64,000 nucleotides of DNA, taken from contig NW_024037053.1 in the NCBI RefSeq assembly GCF_015706575.1, positions 62,001 to 126,000 of the forward strand. Reading direction: 5' to 3'. Of this stretch, positions 1 through 11,036 are shown in pieces. Numbering within the stretch: the stretch's first letter is position 1; every line of letters starts with the position of its first letter. Made by a program: the position numbers and the translations under genes. The notes beneath the pieces are model-generated. The model ran no database searches. It saw only the letters and a program-made list of their open reading frames with translations, and had not been told where the DNA came from. Source of the DNA: Patiria miniata. Its lineage: Eukaryota > Echinodermata > Asteroidea > Valvatida > Asterinidae.

Positions 1-1290
1 TAAATATATTTGTATTGCGGAGAAAATAACTATTCTAAAGTAAAAAAACAAACATACAAACTAAGAGAGATACAGTCTTTACGTGAAAACGCCTTTTCGG
101 TACACAATTTTAATTGTAGGTATGATACATAAATATCTCCTCAAAAATAAAATGCATGTGGTTATTAAGACACCCCCAGAATTAAATTTCAAACGAAAAG
201 ACCTGGGCACGAGTGCAACATTTCCACTCGTCAATTTAAAAAAAAATAAGAAATAGGCCCATATAAGACAGGCGAACCTAAGTTGTTGTTCTAGTCAGCC
301 TAGCCTTAGATTTACTTATAAATTAAGGACAGAATATCCGGTCAAGGTGGACGATCACTCCAGGGATCTATCCCCTCCCCCCTCCCCCGAACGCAGGCCC
401 GTCGCCAGCCCTGAGACCGGGGTGGGGGGGGGGGTGGGGAATACCAACTAGGCAGTGGCGTATCCAGTGGGAAGGGGGGGGGCAGGGGCTAGGCGGGCAC
501 TTTGCCACCCCTTACGGAATTTTTTGACAAATTGTCTTTTGTCAGAAATGATTTAAATACTTTTTTATAGAGTTATTCTATCAATCCCCCACAAAAGAAA
601 ATGCGCTGTAAAAATAAAAATTATGCATAACAATGGTCAGTTTTGAAGAGCGCCCTCATTTGGAAGATGGGTACCAGCAATGGGAAATCGGACACACAAT
701 TCAATTGACCGAGTGTACCCACACGTGGCGCACACGAACAAATCTCGGAAATTCCCAAGTTAGCATTTACGAATTTCTTTAATGTTGACAAATTCTGATA
801 AATCATCATTATCTCCACTCCCGTTCCCAACTACGAGCTTGTCAGTCAATTATTTTCTTATTTTGGGGTTGCACTTTAATTAAAAAAAAAAGAAAAAGAT
901 AATCACGTCAAAGTAAAAAGTTGTTAACTTTGTAACGGGTACGTCAAGATTAACGAAAGGGAATGTTTTGAGCTTGATGAACTTTCACTAAGCCTATAAG
1001 TGAAATTTGAGGTAACATTTTTGCTCTACTGGCAAGGCATTAGAGAGGTGAATTTTCATTTAAAAAGCAGACTTATCTTCGTGCAGAACCGAATTCGCCA
1101 AAACGCTTAACCCAAACACGAAGCATGTTTCTGTATTCTGGTCCAGAAAAGATTTTTATTTAAGAACATTGTCATTAGCGTGATGAGGCGTGTGATTACG
1201 ATTGCCCGGCGTGTGAGCGTGTGAACTGACTCCCATTGAGGCGACACACGCTAGATGCGCGACACATGGTAGGTCTGCACAATATAGACC
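1..1290. other. No gene recognised; short repeat remnants
   Basis: AT-rich flank of the lectin array. Only short reading frames are present and none resembles a known protein. Around 453-500 there is a fragment starting CAGTGGCGTATCC followed by a G run, which looks like one end of a hAT-like MITE seen elsewhere in the window (46471-46679). No matching second end was found. Confidence 0.5.
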
Positions 1291-2258
1291 TATATTTTCC
1301 AGCAAGTTCATAATTTCACTTCAAATACCCACGCAATCAACCCATCGATTTACAGGTCTGCATTCTCAAGATTTTCAATTAGCTGCCCTGACACTAACCA
1401 TTATAGAGGTAGAACACGCTCGATCGATAAACAATAAACGATATAACAAAAAAGGGCCAGACGTGCGCAATTATGGTAAAGGTTGCTGTGGCAACGTTAA
1501 AAAGTAAATATCAAACCAACAAACAACAAGACGTTTAATAGACTGCATGAGACTTTCTTGTGCAGAGCTATTGTCTAGGTCTAACAATGACTTGAGGTAA
1601 TGAAGCGGTGTCTCTGCGCATCGAGATTTAATTGGACAAGTCAAGAGCTAGAATCTGAATTTAATTAAAACCGCGCAGCCACTACCGCGGATATTGCTGG
1701 ATAACACAGCAGTTCGTCCTGATCAACACATCCGTGCCAGTACACAGTCGTTCTTGACGAGGGCTTCAATAGATTGTGCGAATTTCACGCACCAAACTTG
1801 CATCAGTGAGACTTTTTGGAGATTTCGTTGGTCCATTTTATTCTTTCAAACCCTGTATTTCTAGAGCTAGAATCTGAATTTAATGAAAACCGCGCAGCCA
1901 CGTTGGCAGGGCTAACAATGACATGGGAACATGCTGACAGGGGAAAGCCGTATTAACTGTGCACGGCAATTTCAGTGATGGACAAGAGCTAGAATCTGAA
2001 TTTAATGAAAACCGCGCAGCCACGTTGGCAAATAACCGTGGTTATATTACTGGATAAAACAGCAGTTCCTGATCAACACATCCGTGCCAGTTCAAATATC
2101 ACAGTCGTTCTTGACGAGGGCTTCATTTACGAATTCCACGTTCCAAAACTTGCATAAGTGAGACTTTCTGGCGATTTGTTCCATTTTACTCTGTCACAAC
2201 CTGTATTTCTCAGTAAGACTTGCGAGATTGTTCACACGGTCCGAAACCATTTTGCACG
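1290..2258 (+). promoter_or_regulatory. 5' flank of lectin copy 1, with a triplicated upstream module
   Basis: This flank is shared with the other lectin copies: 1295-1380 resembles 7225-7320, and 1459-1800 resembles 11037-11400. A conserved module beginning GAGCTAGAATCTGAATTT occurs at 1645, 1864 and 1986. Every other unit has it once (5565, 7589, 11224). The copy nearest the gene lies 271-275 bp upstream of the ATG in all four units. Promoter function is inferred from position and conservation. No clear TATA box was identified. Confidence 0.5.
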
Positions 2259-2972
2259 ATGAAGCTGATCTGCTGGATGAGTGTTGTTGCCATCATGCGT
2301 GCGTGTGTTTACGCCGCGGCTTGCCAACCCGCCCAGGAAAGATTCGGGGGTTCTTGCTATCAACTCCTGGCCGGGAAAATGACGTGGGACCAAGGTGATG
2401 CTGCCTGCTCGGAGATGGGCGCTGGCTTGGCGGTTCCTGACTCCTTGGAGGAACATCAGTTCATCTGGAAGATGTTCACAGCAAAGGTCACCTTGGGGGA
2501 ACTTTGGATCGGATGTAACGACAGGGAGGAGGAAGGCAAGTGGGTGAAGTCTGGTGAGGGAGGAGAATGCAACTTCTTCAATTGGGCACAAGGAGAACCA
2601 ATTGTGGGAGACTGTATGCAACTGTGGCGAGATCGAAACGGCCTCATGGATGACAATGCCTGTAACAATCTGATATTCGTCATCTGTGAGAGACCCGTTC
2701 CGCTTGCCGTGCCCACGATGTCCTGCCTGCAAAGCTACGCCGACGCCCGCTCCTCATCCCACTGCCTCACCGGTCACGTCATCAAGGAGTTCTCGGCCAA
2801 GGGTGTCATCGCGTGCGGCTCGGCGTGCCGGGGTGAGCCTGGATGCCGCTCCTTCAATCTGCGCCGAGGCGACCCCGGAGAGATGATTTGTCAGCTGAAT
2901 AGCATCACCCGTAATGAAGCTAACGGGAAGCACATACGACTGGACAACGGCTGCAAATATTTCGAATTCTGA
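2259..2972 (+). CDS. Secreted C-type lectin with C-terminal PAN/apple domain, copy 1
   Basis: Single-exon gene of 237 residues. The frame is open 13 codons further upstream but has no ATG there, so the ATG opening MKLICWMSVV is the start. It gives a signal peptide of about 20 residues ending near CVYA. Residues 22-143 form a long-form C-type lectin domain. By homology the cysteine pairs are C22-C33, C50-C143 and C119-C135, with an extra likely pair C86-C104. The WIGCND motif is at 83-88. The sugar/calcium motif reads GEPI (112-115) rather than EPN, and MDD (130-132) stands where WND is usual. Residues 156-232 match a PAN/apple domain, with the pattern CGSACRGEPGCRSFNL and seven cysteines. The product is probably extracellular, acting in recognition or adhesion. 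The ligand is unknown, and canonical calcium-dependent sugar binding is doubtful. Confidence 0.9.
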   Translation: MKLICWMSVVAIMRACVYAAACQPAQERFGGSCYQLLAGKMTWDQGDAACSEMGAGLAVPDSLEEHQFIWKMFTAKVTLGELWIGCNDREEEGKWVKSGEGGECNFFNWAQGEPIVGDCMQLWRDRNGLMDDNACNNLIFVICERPVPLAVPTMSCLQSYADARSSSHCLTGHVIKEFSAKGVIACGSACRGEPGCRSFNLRRGDPGEMICQLNSITRNEANGKHIRLDNGCKYFEF

Positions 2973-3555
2973 ATGCTCAACATCATCGGCAATACGCTCA
3001 GCACGAAGTTTTGGCGTAGGCATATAACAACTGGGTGTACATTTTAAAACTCTGTAGATTGGCGGAATCATTTTGTGAACATAAACACTAGGAAGTTGTT
3101 CCAAACGGAAGATGCAGAGCCTGCGTTGACACTCGCGAAAAGACTTTTTGATTCCCTGAAACAGGGTCCACGGGCGGATCCAGCCATCAGACCCGGGGGC
3201 GGGACAAGACAATAAGCCCAGGGTAGCCAGAAATATTCCCCGGTCCACATCAACCACGGATTTGGAATAAAAAAAAAATGGAATGGGGGGTCATAAAACC
3301 TGGGAGCGCCGTTCAGTGCAGACGGGACCAAACAACACGAGCGGGATGGAGTCGTATAAAGTTTTGTATTTTTGCATGTTTTAAAAAATCTTGTAAATAA
3401 CAAAAGGAAGGTAGGAGTTGCGTGAACGAAATCCTAAACATTTTGTCGAAAATAATGCATGAAAATATATGAAAAAGAGAGAGTGATCAAAGAAAAGAGA
3501 AAGTATTTTGTAGTGTATTGTGCCCTGTGACGTCATGTTGACTGGCAACCACCGT
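2973..3555 (+). other. Shared 3' flank of lectin unit 1
   Basis: This stretch is nearly identical to the sequence after copies 3 (8574-9150) and 4 (12216-12790). It contains an AATAAA near 3265 that could serve polyadenylation. The conserved flank breaks off at about 3555 and resumes at about 5110, which marks the insertion described next. Open frames on the minus strand here are shadows of the repeat and look non-coding. Confidence 0.7.
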
Positions 3556-5109
3556 TGTGGAAGGTAATTCTGTCCCCCGGTAAAACTGTCCGGGGGGACA
3601 AAATTACCCAGGTAAAAGTGTCCTCCCTGGCCCGTTAATTCTGTCCCCCTCCAGGTAATTCTGTCCCCCCCCCCCATTTTTTTTTGTCCCCCTCTTTTGA
3701 AACCCGGAAGGCCACTTCTCTTTGTTTTTATGAATTCACTCTACAAGGTATACATTTTGGACTTTTAGTCTGCCTTTAATGAATATCAAAATATTTAATT
3801 TGGTCTATAATGATTCCTCCATGTGTGCACACAATGTTTCGATTTGGAGTACGGTGAAATCTATCGCGATTCTACCGCGATAGGTCAATACAGCGGCGAT
3901 GCATGGCGATGGCCCTCCTCTCATTGATACAACGCCTACTTGGATTGGTCTGTGTTCCCATCATAGCGTGTAACAAAATTTCCTATTGGATGAATTTCCA
4001 TTGTAGAGTGAGACGCATATGTACACATGTGATAATCACTGCCACATATCTTGCAGCATGTACTGGCGCGCGCGACACGCTGCTGCTCTCAGTACATACT
4101 GCATGGGGACACATTTACCAGGGGGACACTTTCACCGTACCGTTGGGCAGGGGGACATTTTTACCTGGAGGGCAGTGGCGTAGCCAGGAATTTTTCAGTG
4201 GGGAAGGGGGGGGGGGGGGGGGGCGCTGGGGGGGGGGGGGGGGGGGGCTGGAACATTTCATGGGGGGCGTCATGTAGGGGGGCAAATCTACCTGGGTAAA
4301 AGTGTCCCCCGGACACATTTACTGGGTCACGAGCCGGTAAATCGTCGCTTTGCTCACGAAGTGACAAAAACCTCCAAAATCGATAATTATTCGATTTTGA
4401 GTTTTACTAGCCATTTTATTATAGTTGTCTCAAGGAACAATTTGACCAAGTTTCAAGGCAAAATATTGTTTACTTTCTTAATTATTGTAAACAAACAATT
4501 GACAAAAAGCCTGAAATCGGTGATTTTCATTTTCACAAAGTGTAAAAAAGTGTAAAATGTTCTCACGAAGTGACAAAAAGTCACCTCGTGGGCAGGGCCA
4601 GAAATTATACAATGGTCTATTCGCGGCAGGATGGAAGCATACACGCGCGGGCGAACGATGTTGAAAAAGAACAGACGCGCGCGCGCTCAACTGTCGTGAC
4701 GCGCAAAAGTAACAAGTTTGTTGCGTCGAAAAAAAGATTCATGATCCCACGAAGTGACAAAAACTGTGTACAAAGTAATTGGCAAAATATGGGAGCCAAA
4801 GTTCTGATGTTCTCACGAAGTGCAAAAAAGTTTTATTAATGAATTACTGTTTAATTACGAACTATTTTTAACAAACAACTATGAACTAACAAAGAGCAAA
4901 TCATATCCTATCGGACAATGTAAAAATTTCCGAATTCTGTTACTGCAAAATGGTCGAAAATGTCCTTTGAAAAAATGAATAACTTCAAATGCGATTATCT
5001 CAGAATGAACTTTTGTCAAATTTTGAGGTTTTTGTCACTTCGTGAGCAAAGCGACGAAATGTGTCCGGGGGGACACATTTACCAGGGGGGGACAGAATTA
5101 CCTGTCACA
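3556..5109. mobile_element. Non-autonomous DNA transposon-like insertion A, with CACGAAG sub-repeats
   Basis: The homologous flank of lectin units 3 and 4 is continuous here (for example at 9140-9155), so this 1.55-kb block is an insertion. It starts TGTGGAAGGTAATTCTGTCC and ends with the inverted form GACAGAATTACCTGTCACA, which are terminal inverted repeats rich in runs of C or G. A sub-repeat CTCACGAAGTGACAAAAA occurs at about 4353, 4561, 4747 and 4811, and inverted at 5030. The left inner part (4310-4385) is the inverse of the right inner part (5017-5075). A GCGCGCGCGC run lies near 4677. No transposase frame was found. It shares design features with insertions B (9255-9913) and C (47258-47912). 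Confidence 0.75.
4173..4290. mobile_element. Fragment of a hAT-like G-rich MITE nested in insertion A
   Basis: It begins CAGTGGCGTAGCCAGG and continues with AATTTTTCAGTGGGG, long G runs, AACATTTCATGGGG and GTCATGTAG. The same order is seen in the intact MITE at 46471-46679. The far inverted end is not recognisable, so this is a partial or decayed copy. Confidence 0.55.
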
Positions 5110-5835
5110 CCGGCATGCATCTTTTTCATGTTTTTTGGGGGTCCACATTAAACAGTTTATGTCAACACTTTTAAACCATCACATTTCAAGCGACATACAG
5201 TGCTGAGGACAAACGTTTGCTGAAAGTTTGTATCATGTGACCACACAGTCAACTAATGTCACATGGTCTATATACAGTTTGGTGAAAATGCAAATGGCGT
5301 TGGGCTTTTGGGAATAGCGCCCTCAAAAGTTAAAAGATTTGGTGTCCACTTCTGAATGTGAGGTAGCAATGTGAGCGCAGAAAAATGCGAAAGATCTGCC
5401 CAGTTTTAGAATGATTAACTTTTGAAACAATATTGTAAACACCCTATTTAGGCATAATGTGTATTTTATATCTTCTTGTCCAGAGATATTGCCTAAATCA
5501 TTGACATGGGAACATGCCGACAGGGGAAAGCGTATTAACTGTGGACGCTAATTTTGATGGACAAGAGCTGGAATCTGAATTTAATGAAAACCGCGTAGCC
5601 ACGTTGGCAAATAACCGTGGTTATTGCTGGATAAAACAGCAGTTCCGGATCAACACATCCGTGCCAGTTTAAATATCACAGTCGTTCTTAACGAGGGCTT
5701 CATTTCAGAATTCCACGTTCCAACACTTGCATAAGTGAGACTTTCTGGCGATTTGTTCCATTTTACTCTGTCACAACCTGTATTTCTCAATAAGACTTGC
5801 GAGATTGTTCACACGGTCCGAAACCATTTTGCACG
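5110..5835 (+). promoter_or_regulatory. Intergenic spacer and 5' flank of lectin copy 2
   Basis: The first part (5110-5460) is the resumed 3' flank of unit 1 and matches 9150-9255 plus 9918-10165, and 12790-13140. The second part (5495-5835) is the 5' flank shared by all lectin units, with the GAGCTGGAATCTGAATTT module at 5565, 271 bp before the ATG. Confidence 0.55.
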
Positions 5836-6549
5836 ATGAAGCTGATCTGCTGGATGAGTGTTGTTGCCATCATGCGTGCGTGTGTTTACGCCGAGGCTTG
5901 CCAGCCCGCCCAGGAGAGATTCGGGGGTTCTTGCTATCAACTCCTGGCCGAGAAAATGACGTGGGACCAAGGTGATGCTGCCTGCTCGGAGATGGGCGCT
6001 GGCTTGGCGGTTCCTGACTCCGAGGAGAAACACCAGTTCATCTGGAAGATGTTCACGGCAAACGTCACCTTGGGGGACCTTTGGATCGGATGTAACGACA
6101 GGGAGGAGGAAGGCAAGTGGGTGAAGTCTGGTGAGGGAGGAGAATGCAACTTCGTTAATTGGGCACAAGGAGAACCAATTGTGGGAGACTGTATGCAACT
6201 GTGGCGAGATCGAAACGGCCTCATGGATGACACTGTCTGCGTCAATCTGATATTCGTCATCTGTGAGAGTCCCGTTCCGCTTGCCGTGCCCACGATGTCC
6301 TGCCTGCAAAGCTACGCCGACGCCCGCTCCCCATCCCACTGCCTCACCGGTCACGTCATCAAGGAGTTCTCGGCCAAGGGTGTCATCGCGTGCGGCTCGG
6401 CGTGCCGGGGTGAGCTTGGATGCCGCTCCTTCAATCTGCGCCGAGGCGGCCCTGGAGAGATGATTTGCCAGCTGAATAGCATCACCCGTAATGAAGCCGA
6501 CGGGAAGAACATACAACTGGACAACGGCTGCAAATATTTCAATTTCTGA
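5836..6549 (+). CDS. Secreted C-type lectin with C-terminal PAN/apple domain, copy 2
   Basis: A 237-residue single-exon paralogue of copy 1 with the same layout: signal peptide, C-type lectin domain at 22-143, PAN/apple domain at 156-232, all cysteines kept. Differences from copy 1 include A20E, G39E, L63E, E65K, K76N, E81D, F107V, N133T, A134V and N136V, then R145S, P194L and changes in the last 20 residues. Several lie in the loop region that carries the ligand site in classical lectins. The motif is GEPI with MDD. The ATG at 5836 is chosen for the signal peptide; the upstream open frame lacks an ATG. Its 3' flank is interrupted 45 bp after the stop by a hAT-like insertion. Confidence 0.9.
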   Translation: MKLICWMSVVAIMRACVYAEACQPAQERFGGSCYQLLAEKMTWDQGDAACSEMGAGLAVPDSEEKHQFIWKMFTANVTLGDLWIGCNDREEEGKWVKSGEGGECNFVNWAQGEPIVGDCMQLWRDRNGLMDDTVCVNLIFVICESPVPLAVPTMSCLQSYADARSPSHCLTGHVIKEFSAKGVIACGSACRGELGCRSFNLRRGGPGEMICQLNSITRNEADGKNIQLDNGCKYFNF

Positions 6550-6594
6550 ATGCTGAACAAAATATCGGAAATCCGCTCAGCACAACGTTTTGGC

Positions 6595-6848
6595 CAGGCA
6601 CGGTTCTACGGGGGGGGGGGGGGGGGGGCTTTAGCCCCCCAAAATTTTGTCTAGCCCCCCCCCCAAAAAATAAATTCCGTAAAAAGATATTGCATTAGCA
6701 AAAAGAAGGATTGTGATGTACATGCGAACGGTCTCCCCCTAAATAAATAGTCGTGACAAGGGTGCATTTGTAGTTAATAGAGTGTGAATGATTTTAGGAT
6801 TTTATTGGCGCTCCCCATTGAAAATATGGCATGAGCCCCCCCCCCCCT

Positions 6849-6879
<31 letters not shown>

Positions 6880-7019
6880 ATTTTCGGAGGCCGAAGTGTC
6901 TGGAGAAAATAACCGGTCTACATTTCAGCACGCCTCCATGAAAAAAATTCTGGATCCACCCTGCTAGCCCCCCCCCCCCCCCCCCCAAAAAAAAAATATT
7001 GGTTCTAGAACCACGCCTG
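6595..7019. mobile_element. hAT-like MITE, 425 bp, 8-bp target duplication
   Basis: Terminal inverted repeats are CAGGCACGGTTCTA at the left and TAGAACCACGCCTG at the right. GTTTTGGC is repeated directly at 6587-6594 and 7020-7027. The other lectin units have a single TTTTGGCG at the equivalent place, so the empty site is visible inside this window. The interior is dominated by poly-C/poly-G runs and contains no gene. The 8-bp duplication points to the hAT superfamily. Confidence 0.85.
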
Positions 7020-7859
7020 GTTTTGGCGAGGCATAACAATTCGATGTACATTTAAAGCTCAGTAGAATGACACCAAACAAACAAACCGAAATTTCTACAG
7101 TTTAATTAGTTTTCTGCGTGGACTCCATTGTAATATTCAAACTCTAGTCGCTGGCATGAAATAATAACATCTTTGTAATGTTTTGAAGATTTTTTTTCTG
7201 AGAATTTAGCCCGCGCACAATTAGGCCTATCTTTTCCAATCGTTCATAATGTCACTCCCAAATGCCCACTTTATTCAAGTCAATTGATCGGCAGGTCTGC
7301 GTTCTAAAAGCTTTTTTAATATGTCATGACAATGTAATAGGTAGAACACGCTGGATCGCTTATCCATTATTAATGGAAAAAAAAGATAAATTGCAGCGGC
7401 CATATCCAATGCGTCATTACGTATGCAAATACTATTATGGTAAAGGTTGCCATTGCTATGACAACCTAACAAAGTGATCAAAGAAAATAAACAAAAAAAT
7501 GTTACTTTCTAGGTCTAACAATGACATGGGAACATGCTGACAGGGGAGAGCCGTATTAACTGTGCACGCCAATTTCAGTGATGGACAAGAGCTAGAATCT
7601 GAATTTAATGAAAACCGCGCAGCCACGTTGGCAAATAACCGTGGTTATTGCTGGATAAAACAGCAGTTCCTGATCAACACATCCGTGCCAGTTCAAATAT
7701 CACAGTCGTTCTTGACGAGGGTTTCATTTAAGAATTCCACGTTCCAAAACTTGCATAAGTGAGACTTTCTGGCGATTTGTTCCATTTTACTCTGTCACAA
7801 CCTGTATTTCTCAGTAAGACTTGCGAAATTGTTCACACGGTCCGAAACCATTTTGCAAG
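7020..7859 (+). promoter_or_regulatory. Spacer and 5' flank of lectin copy 3
   Basis: The first 50 bp continue the unit-2 3' flank, then homology stops near 7068. From about 7225 it matches the unit-1 5' flank (about 1290 onward). The conserved module GAGCTAGAATCTGAATTT is at 7589, 271 bp before the ATG. The last 300 bp are nearly identical to copies 1 and 2. Confidence 0.5.
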
Positions 7860-8573
7860 ATGAGGCTGATCTGCTGGATGAGTGTTGTTGCCATCGTGCG
7901 TACGTGTGTTTACGCCGAGGCTTGCCAACCCGCCCAGGAGAGATTCGGGGGTTCTTGCTATCAACTCCTGGCCGAGAAAATGACGTGGGACCAAGGTGAT
8001 GCTGCCTGCTCGGAGATGGGCGCTGGCTTGGCGGTTCCTAACTCCTTGGAGGAACATCAGTTCATCTGGGAGATGTTCACGGCAAACGTCACCTTGGGGG
8101 ACCTTTGGATCGGATGTAACGACAGGGAGGAGGAAGGCAAGTGGGTGGAGTCTGGTGAGGGAGGAGAATGCAACTTCGTCAATTGGGCATCAGGAGAACC
8201 AATTGTGGGAGACTGTATGCAACTGTGGCGAGATCAAAACGGCCTCATGGATGACACTGCCTGCGACAATCTGATATTCGTCACCTGTGAGAGTCCCGTT
8301 CCGCTTGCCGTGCCCACGATGTTCTGCCTGCAAAGCTACGCCGACGCCCGCTCCCCATCCCACTGCCTCACCGGTCACGTCATCAAGGAGTTCTTGGCCA
8401 AGGGTGTCATCGCGTGCGGCTCGGCGTGCCGGGGTGAGCCTGGATGCCGCTCCTTCAATCTGCGCCGAGGCGGCCCCGGAGAGATGATTTGCCAGCTGAA
8501 TAGCATCACCCGTAACGAAGCTGACGGGAAGAACATACGACTGGACAACGGCTGCAAATATTTCGAATTCTAA
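7860..8573 (+). CDS. Secreted C-type lectin with C-terminal PAN/apple domain, copy 3
   Basis: A 237-residue single-exon paralogue starting MRLICWMSVVAIVRTC. Domain order and cysteine pattern are as in copies 1 and 2. Distinguishing residues include S111 before GEPI, Q126, T133, D136, T142 (FVTCE where the others have FVICE), F155 and L179. The stop codon is TAA. With MDD at 130-132 and I115 in place of the EPN asparagine, the calcium-2 site is atypical. It probably makes a secreted recognition protein with unknown ligand. Confidence 0.9.
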   Translation: MRLICWMSVVAIVRTCVYAEACQPAQERFGGSCYQLLAEKMTWDQGDAACSEMGAGLAVPNSLEEHQFIWEMFTANVTLGDLWIGCNDREEEGKWVESGEGGECNFVNWASGEPIVGDCMQLWRDQNGLMDDTACDNLIFVTCESPVPLAVPTMFCLQSYADARSPSHCLTGHVIKEFLAKGVIACGSACRGEPGCRSFNLRRGGPGEMICQLNSITRNEADGKNIRLDNGCKYFEF

Positions 8574-9254
8574 ATGCTCAACATCATCGGCAATACGCTC
8601 AGCATGAAGTTTTGGCGTGGGCATAACAACTGGGTGTACATTTTAAAACTCAGTAGATTGACGGAATCATTTTGTGAACATAAACACTAGGAAGTTGTTC
8701 CAAACGGAAGATGCAGAGCCTGCGTTGACACTCGCGAAAAGACTTTTTGATTCCCTGAAACAGGGTCCACGGGCGGATCCAGCAATCAGACCCGGGGGCG
8801 GGACAAGACAATAAGCCCAGGATAACCAGAAATATTCCCCGGTCCACGTCAACCACGGATTTGGAATAAAAAAAATATGGAATGGGGGGTCATAAAACCT
8901 GGGAGCGCCGTTCAGTGCGGACGAGACCAAACAATACGAGCGGGATGGAGTCGTATAAAGTTTGTATTTTTGCATGTTTTAAAAAATCTTGTAAATAACA
9001 AAAAGGAAGGTAGGAGTTCGTGAACGAAATCCTAAACATTTTGTCGAAAATAATGCATGAAAAAATATGAAAAAGAGAGAGTGATCAAAGAAAAGAGAAA
9101 GTATTTTGTAGTGTATTGTGCCCTGTGACGTCATGTTGACTGGCAACCGCCGGCATGCATCTTTTGCATGTTTTTTGGGGGTCCACATTAAACAGTTTAT
9201 GTCAACACTGTTTAACCATCATATTTCAAGCGACATTCAGTGCTGAGGACAAAC
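8574..9254 (+). other. Shared 3' flank of lectin unit 3
   Basis: Near-identical to the flanks of copies 1 and 4. It includes a possible AATAAA near 8868. The flank is split at 9254/9914 by insertion B and continues to about 10165. Confidence 0.7.
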
Positions 9255-9913
9255 CGTCACCGTTTTCACGAACAGCCACATACTATAAATATTATGTTGA
9301 TTTTGAAGTAAAGTGTTTTCGAGATAATCACAAAAGAAGTTTCTCATATTTTAAAACTGCAAGAAATACTACTTTGCAACAACTTTGTGCAGCAAGAAAA
9401 CCATCACACGATTCTACGTGAGCTGAAGTTTTACATAAACCCGGTAATAAGACTTAATAAAGCAGTTAATTAGTGGAAATTAATTAGTAAAGATATGTGG
9501 CTCTTTGTGAAAACGCAAATTCACGTTTCCGACATATTGGCCCTTTCTGTTCAACGTGTATTTCCATAGGCGCGCGTGAGTACGCGCGCGCGCCTGAAAA
9601 TGTAACAAAGATATGTGGCTCTTCGTGAAAACGCAAATCTCATTTGACCTACTTTTACGTATTTCCGTGCAATGGGTTTTGTACGCGTTCAAAGGGCCAA
9701 AATGTATGTGGCTCTTCGTGAAAACGCAAAATGCAGTTATCGAGATTTCTGCCCCTTGCAACATTAATGTAACTTAGAAATTAATGATGTTTTGCTTACA
9801 GAAACATGTCAAAATGGTTAAGTACATTGTTTTAATGCGAAATATCGAAAAAAATCAAAATCGAAAAAAATTGTAATTTTGGAGATATGTGGCTCTTCGT
9901 GAAAACGGTGACG
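9255..9913. mobile_element. Non-autonomous DNA transposon-like insertion B, with CACGAAGAGCC sub-repeats
   Basis: The lectin-unit flank reads GAGGACAAACGTTTGCTG in units 1 and 4, but here it is split after GGACAAAC by 659 bp. The ends are inverted repeats: CGTCACCGTTTTCACGAA at the left, and the inverse TTCGTGAAAACGGTGACG at the right, matching for about 28 bp with one mismatch. The sub-repeat TTTTCACGAAGAGCCACATA occurs once forward at the left end and four times inverted (about 9491, 9609, 9705, 9884). A GC-alternating run lies at 9574-9593. There is no transposase. The minus-strand frame that repeats CVFTKSHI is only the repeat read in one phase. Target duplication is unclear (AAC at the left, ATTAAC at the right). 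Confidence 0.8.
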
Positions 9914-10177
9914 ATTAACGTTTGCTGAAAGTTTGTATCATGTGACCACACAATCTTATTTTGTAATGTCACATGATCTATATACAGTTTGGTGAAAATG
10001 CAAAATGGCGTTGGGCTTTTGGGAATAGCGCCCTCAAAAGTTAAACAATTTGGTGTCCACTTCTGAATGTGAGGTAGCAATGTGAGCGCAGAAAAATGTG
10101 AAAGATCTGCCCAGTTTTAGAATGATTAACTTTTGAAACAATATTGTAAACACCCTATTTAGGCATAATGTGCACAC

Positions 10178-10327
10178 AAAAACACAAAGTGAGTAATTGA
10201 ACTCAATATCGTATAAAATTAGTCATTTTGTCCGTGTAGTGACACACTTTGAGCCAAAGTTTGTCACTACACGGACAAAATGACTCATTTTTTACGATAT
10301 TGAGTTCAATTACTCACTTTGTATTTT
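10178..10327. repeat. Long hairpin (fold-back MITE-like), about 65-bp arms
   Basis: The left arm (10178-10244, containing CAAAGTGAGTAATTGAACTC) pairs with the right arm (10262-10327) nearly perfectly, around a loop of about 17 bp. The homologous flank of lectin unit 4 (13129-13150) runs straight across this point without it. The hairpin is therefore a later insertion in unit 3. Confidence 0.8.
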
Positions 10328-11036
10328 CTGTTTGTATTTTATACATGGAGTATAGAAAATTATGCAGAAGAGGCGTGGAACACGCGTATTGTATATGCAC
10401 ATATACATTGTATTTTGTGTACACTAATTACATGTATTTCTAAATGTAAGATAATCTCATGGTTTGGTTGAAATTTGGAGAATTTGGGTAGGGGAAATGC
10501 CTTACATTTGCATGTTTGCAAAGGATACAAGAGTATTGGAGCATGTATGTTGACCTAGAAATAAAAGTTGAGCTGTTTCTATTATGTTGAGCAGAAGTTG
10601 ATGTGATTTTCAACAGTATTCATGTATATAGACTTGTTTTCATTACACTAAAAGAATTTTACAATGAAAAAATATAACAAATGTTTTGAAATGCATGTGT
10701 ATTACAAAAATGGCAAATTAGAACGAGCTGCACAAATGAGTGATAATGTCTTTGCATTCATTAAAGGTAATAATTATACAACATTTGCTTTTGCTGTAAT
10801 TTTCAGAAATGGATGGATTTGGGTGTTAGTATTTTATAGTAAACATTGTTGATGCTGGAAAATCCAAGGAAAAAAATATGCTGTTCTTGCAGTCTGGTTC
10901 CCTGACCTTATTTCAGACGAAACGGATCAATTTATAGACGTTGGGGAATTGTAAGGTCAGGAAACCAGACTAGCTGGCTTACGCCCGTTCAACGATGTGT
11001 ATTTCGACTGCAAACAAAATGTGGACTAACTAGCGT
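10328..11036 (+). other. Distal 3' flank of lectin unit 3
   Basis: 10340-10858 is homologous to 13140-13650 after copy 4, which shows the duplicated unit extended about 2.3 kb past the gene. Small open frames here are not conserved between the two copies. 10888-10970 holds an inverted repeat, GGTTCCCTGACCTTA with TAAGGTCAGGAAACC, that also occurs inside the TTAA-flanked MITEs at 25679 and 42486. Confidence 0.55.

Noticed and set aside
2220-2258. Upstream extension of the lectin frames by 13 codons
   Set aside because: No ATG in the extension. The internal ATG starts a good signal peptide and is shared by all four copies.
9480-9764. Minus-strand frame with repeated CVFTKSHI
   Set aside because: The repetition is produced by the sub-repeats of insertion B; no gene features.
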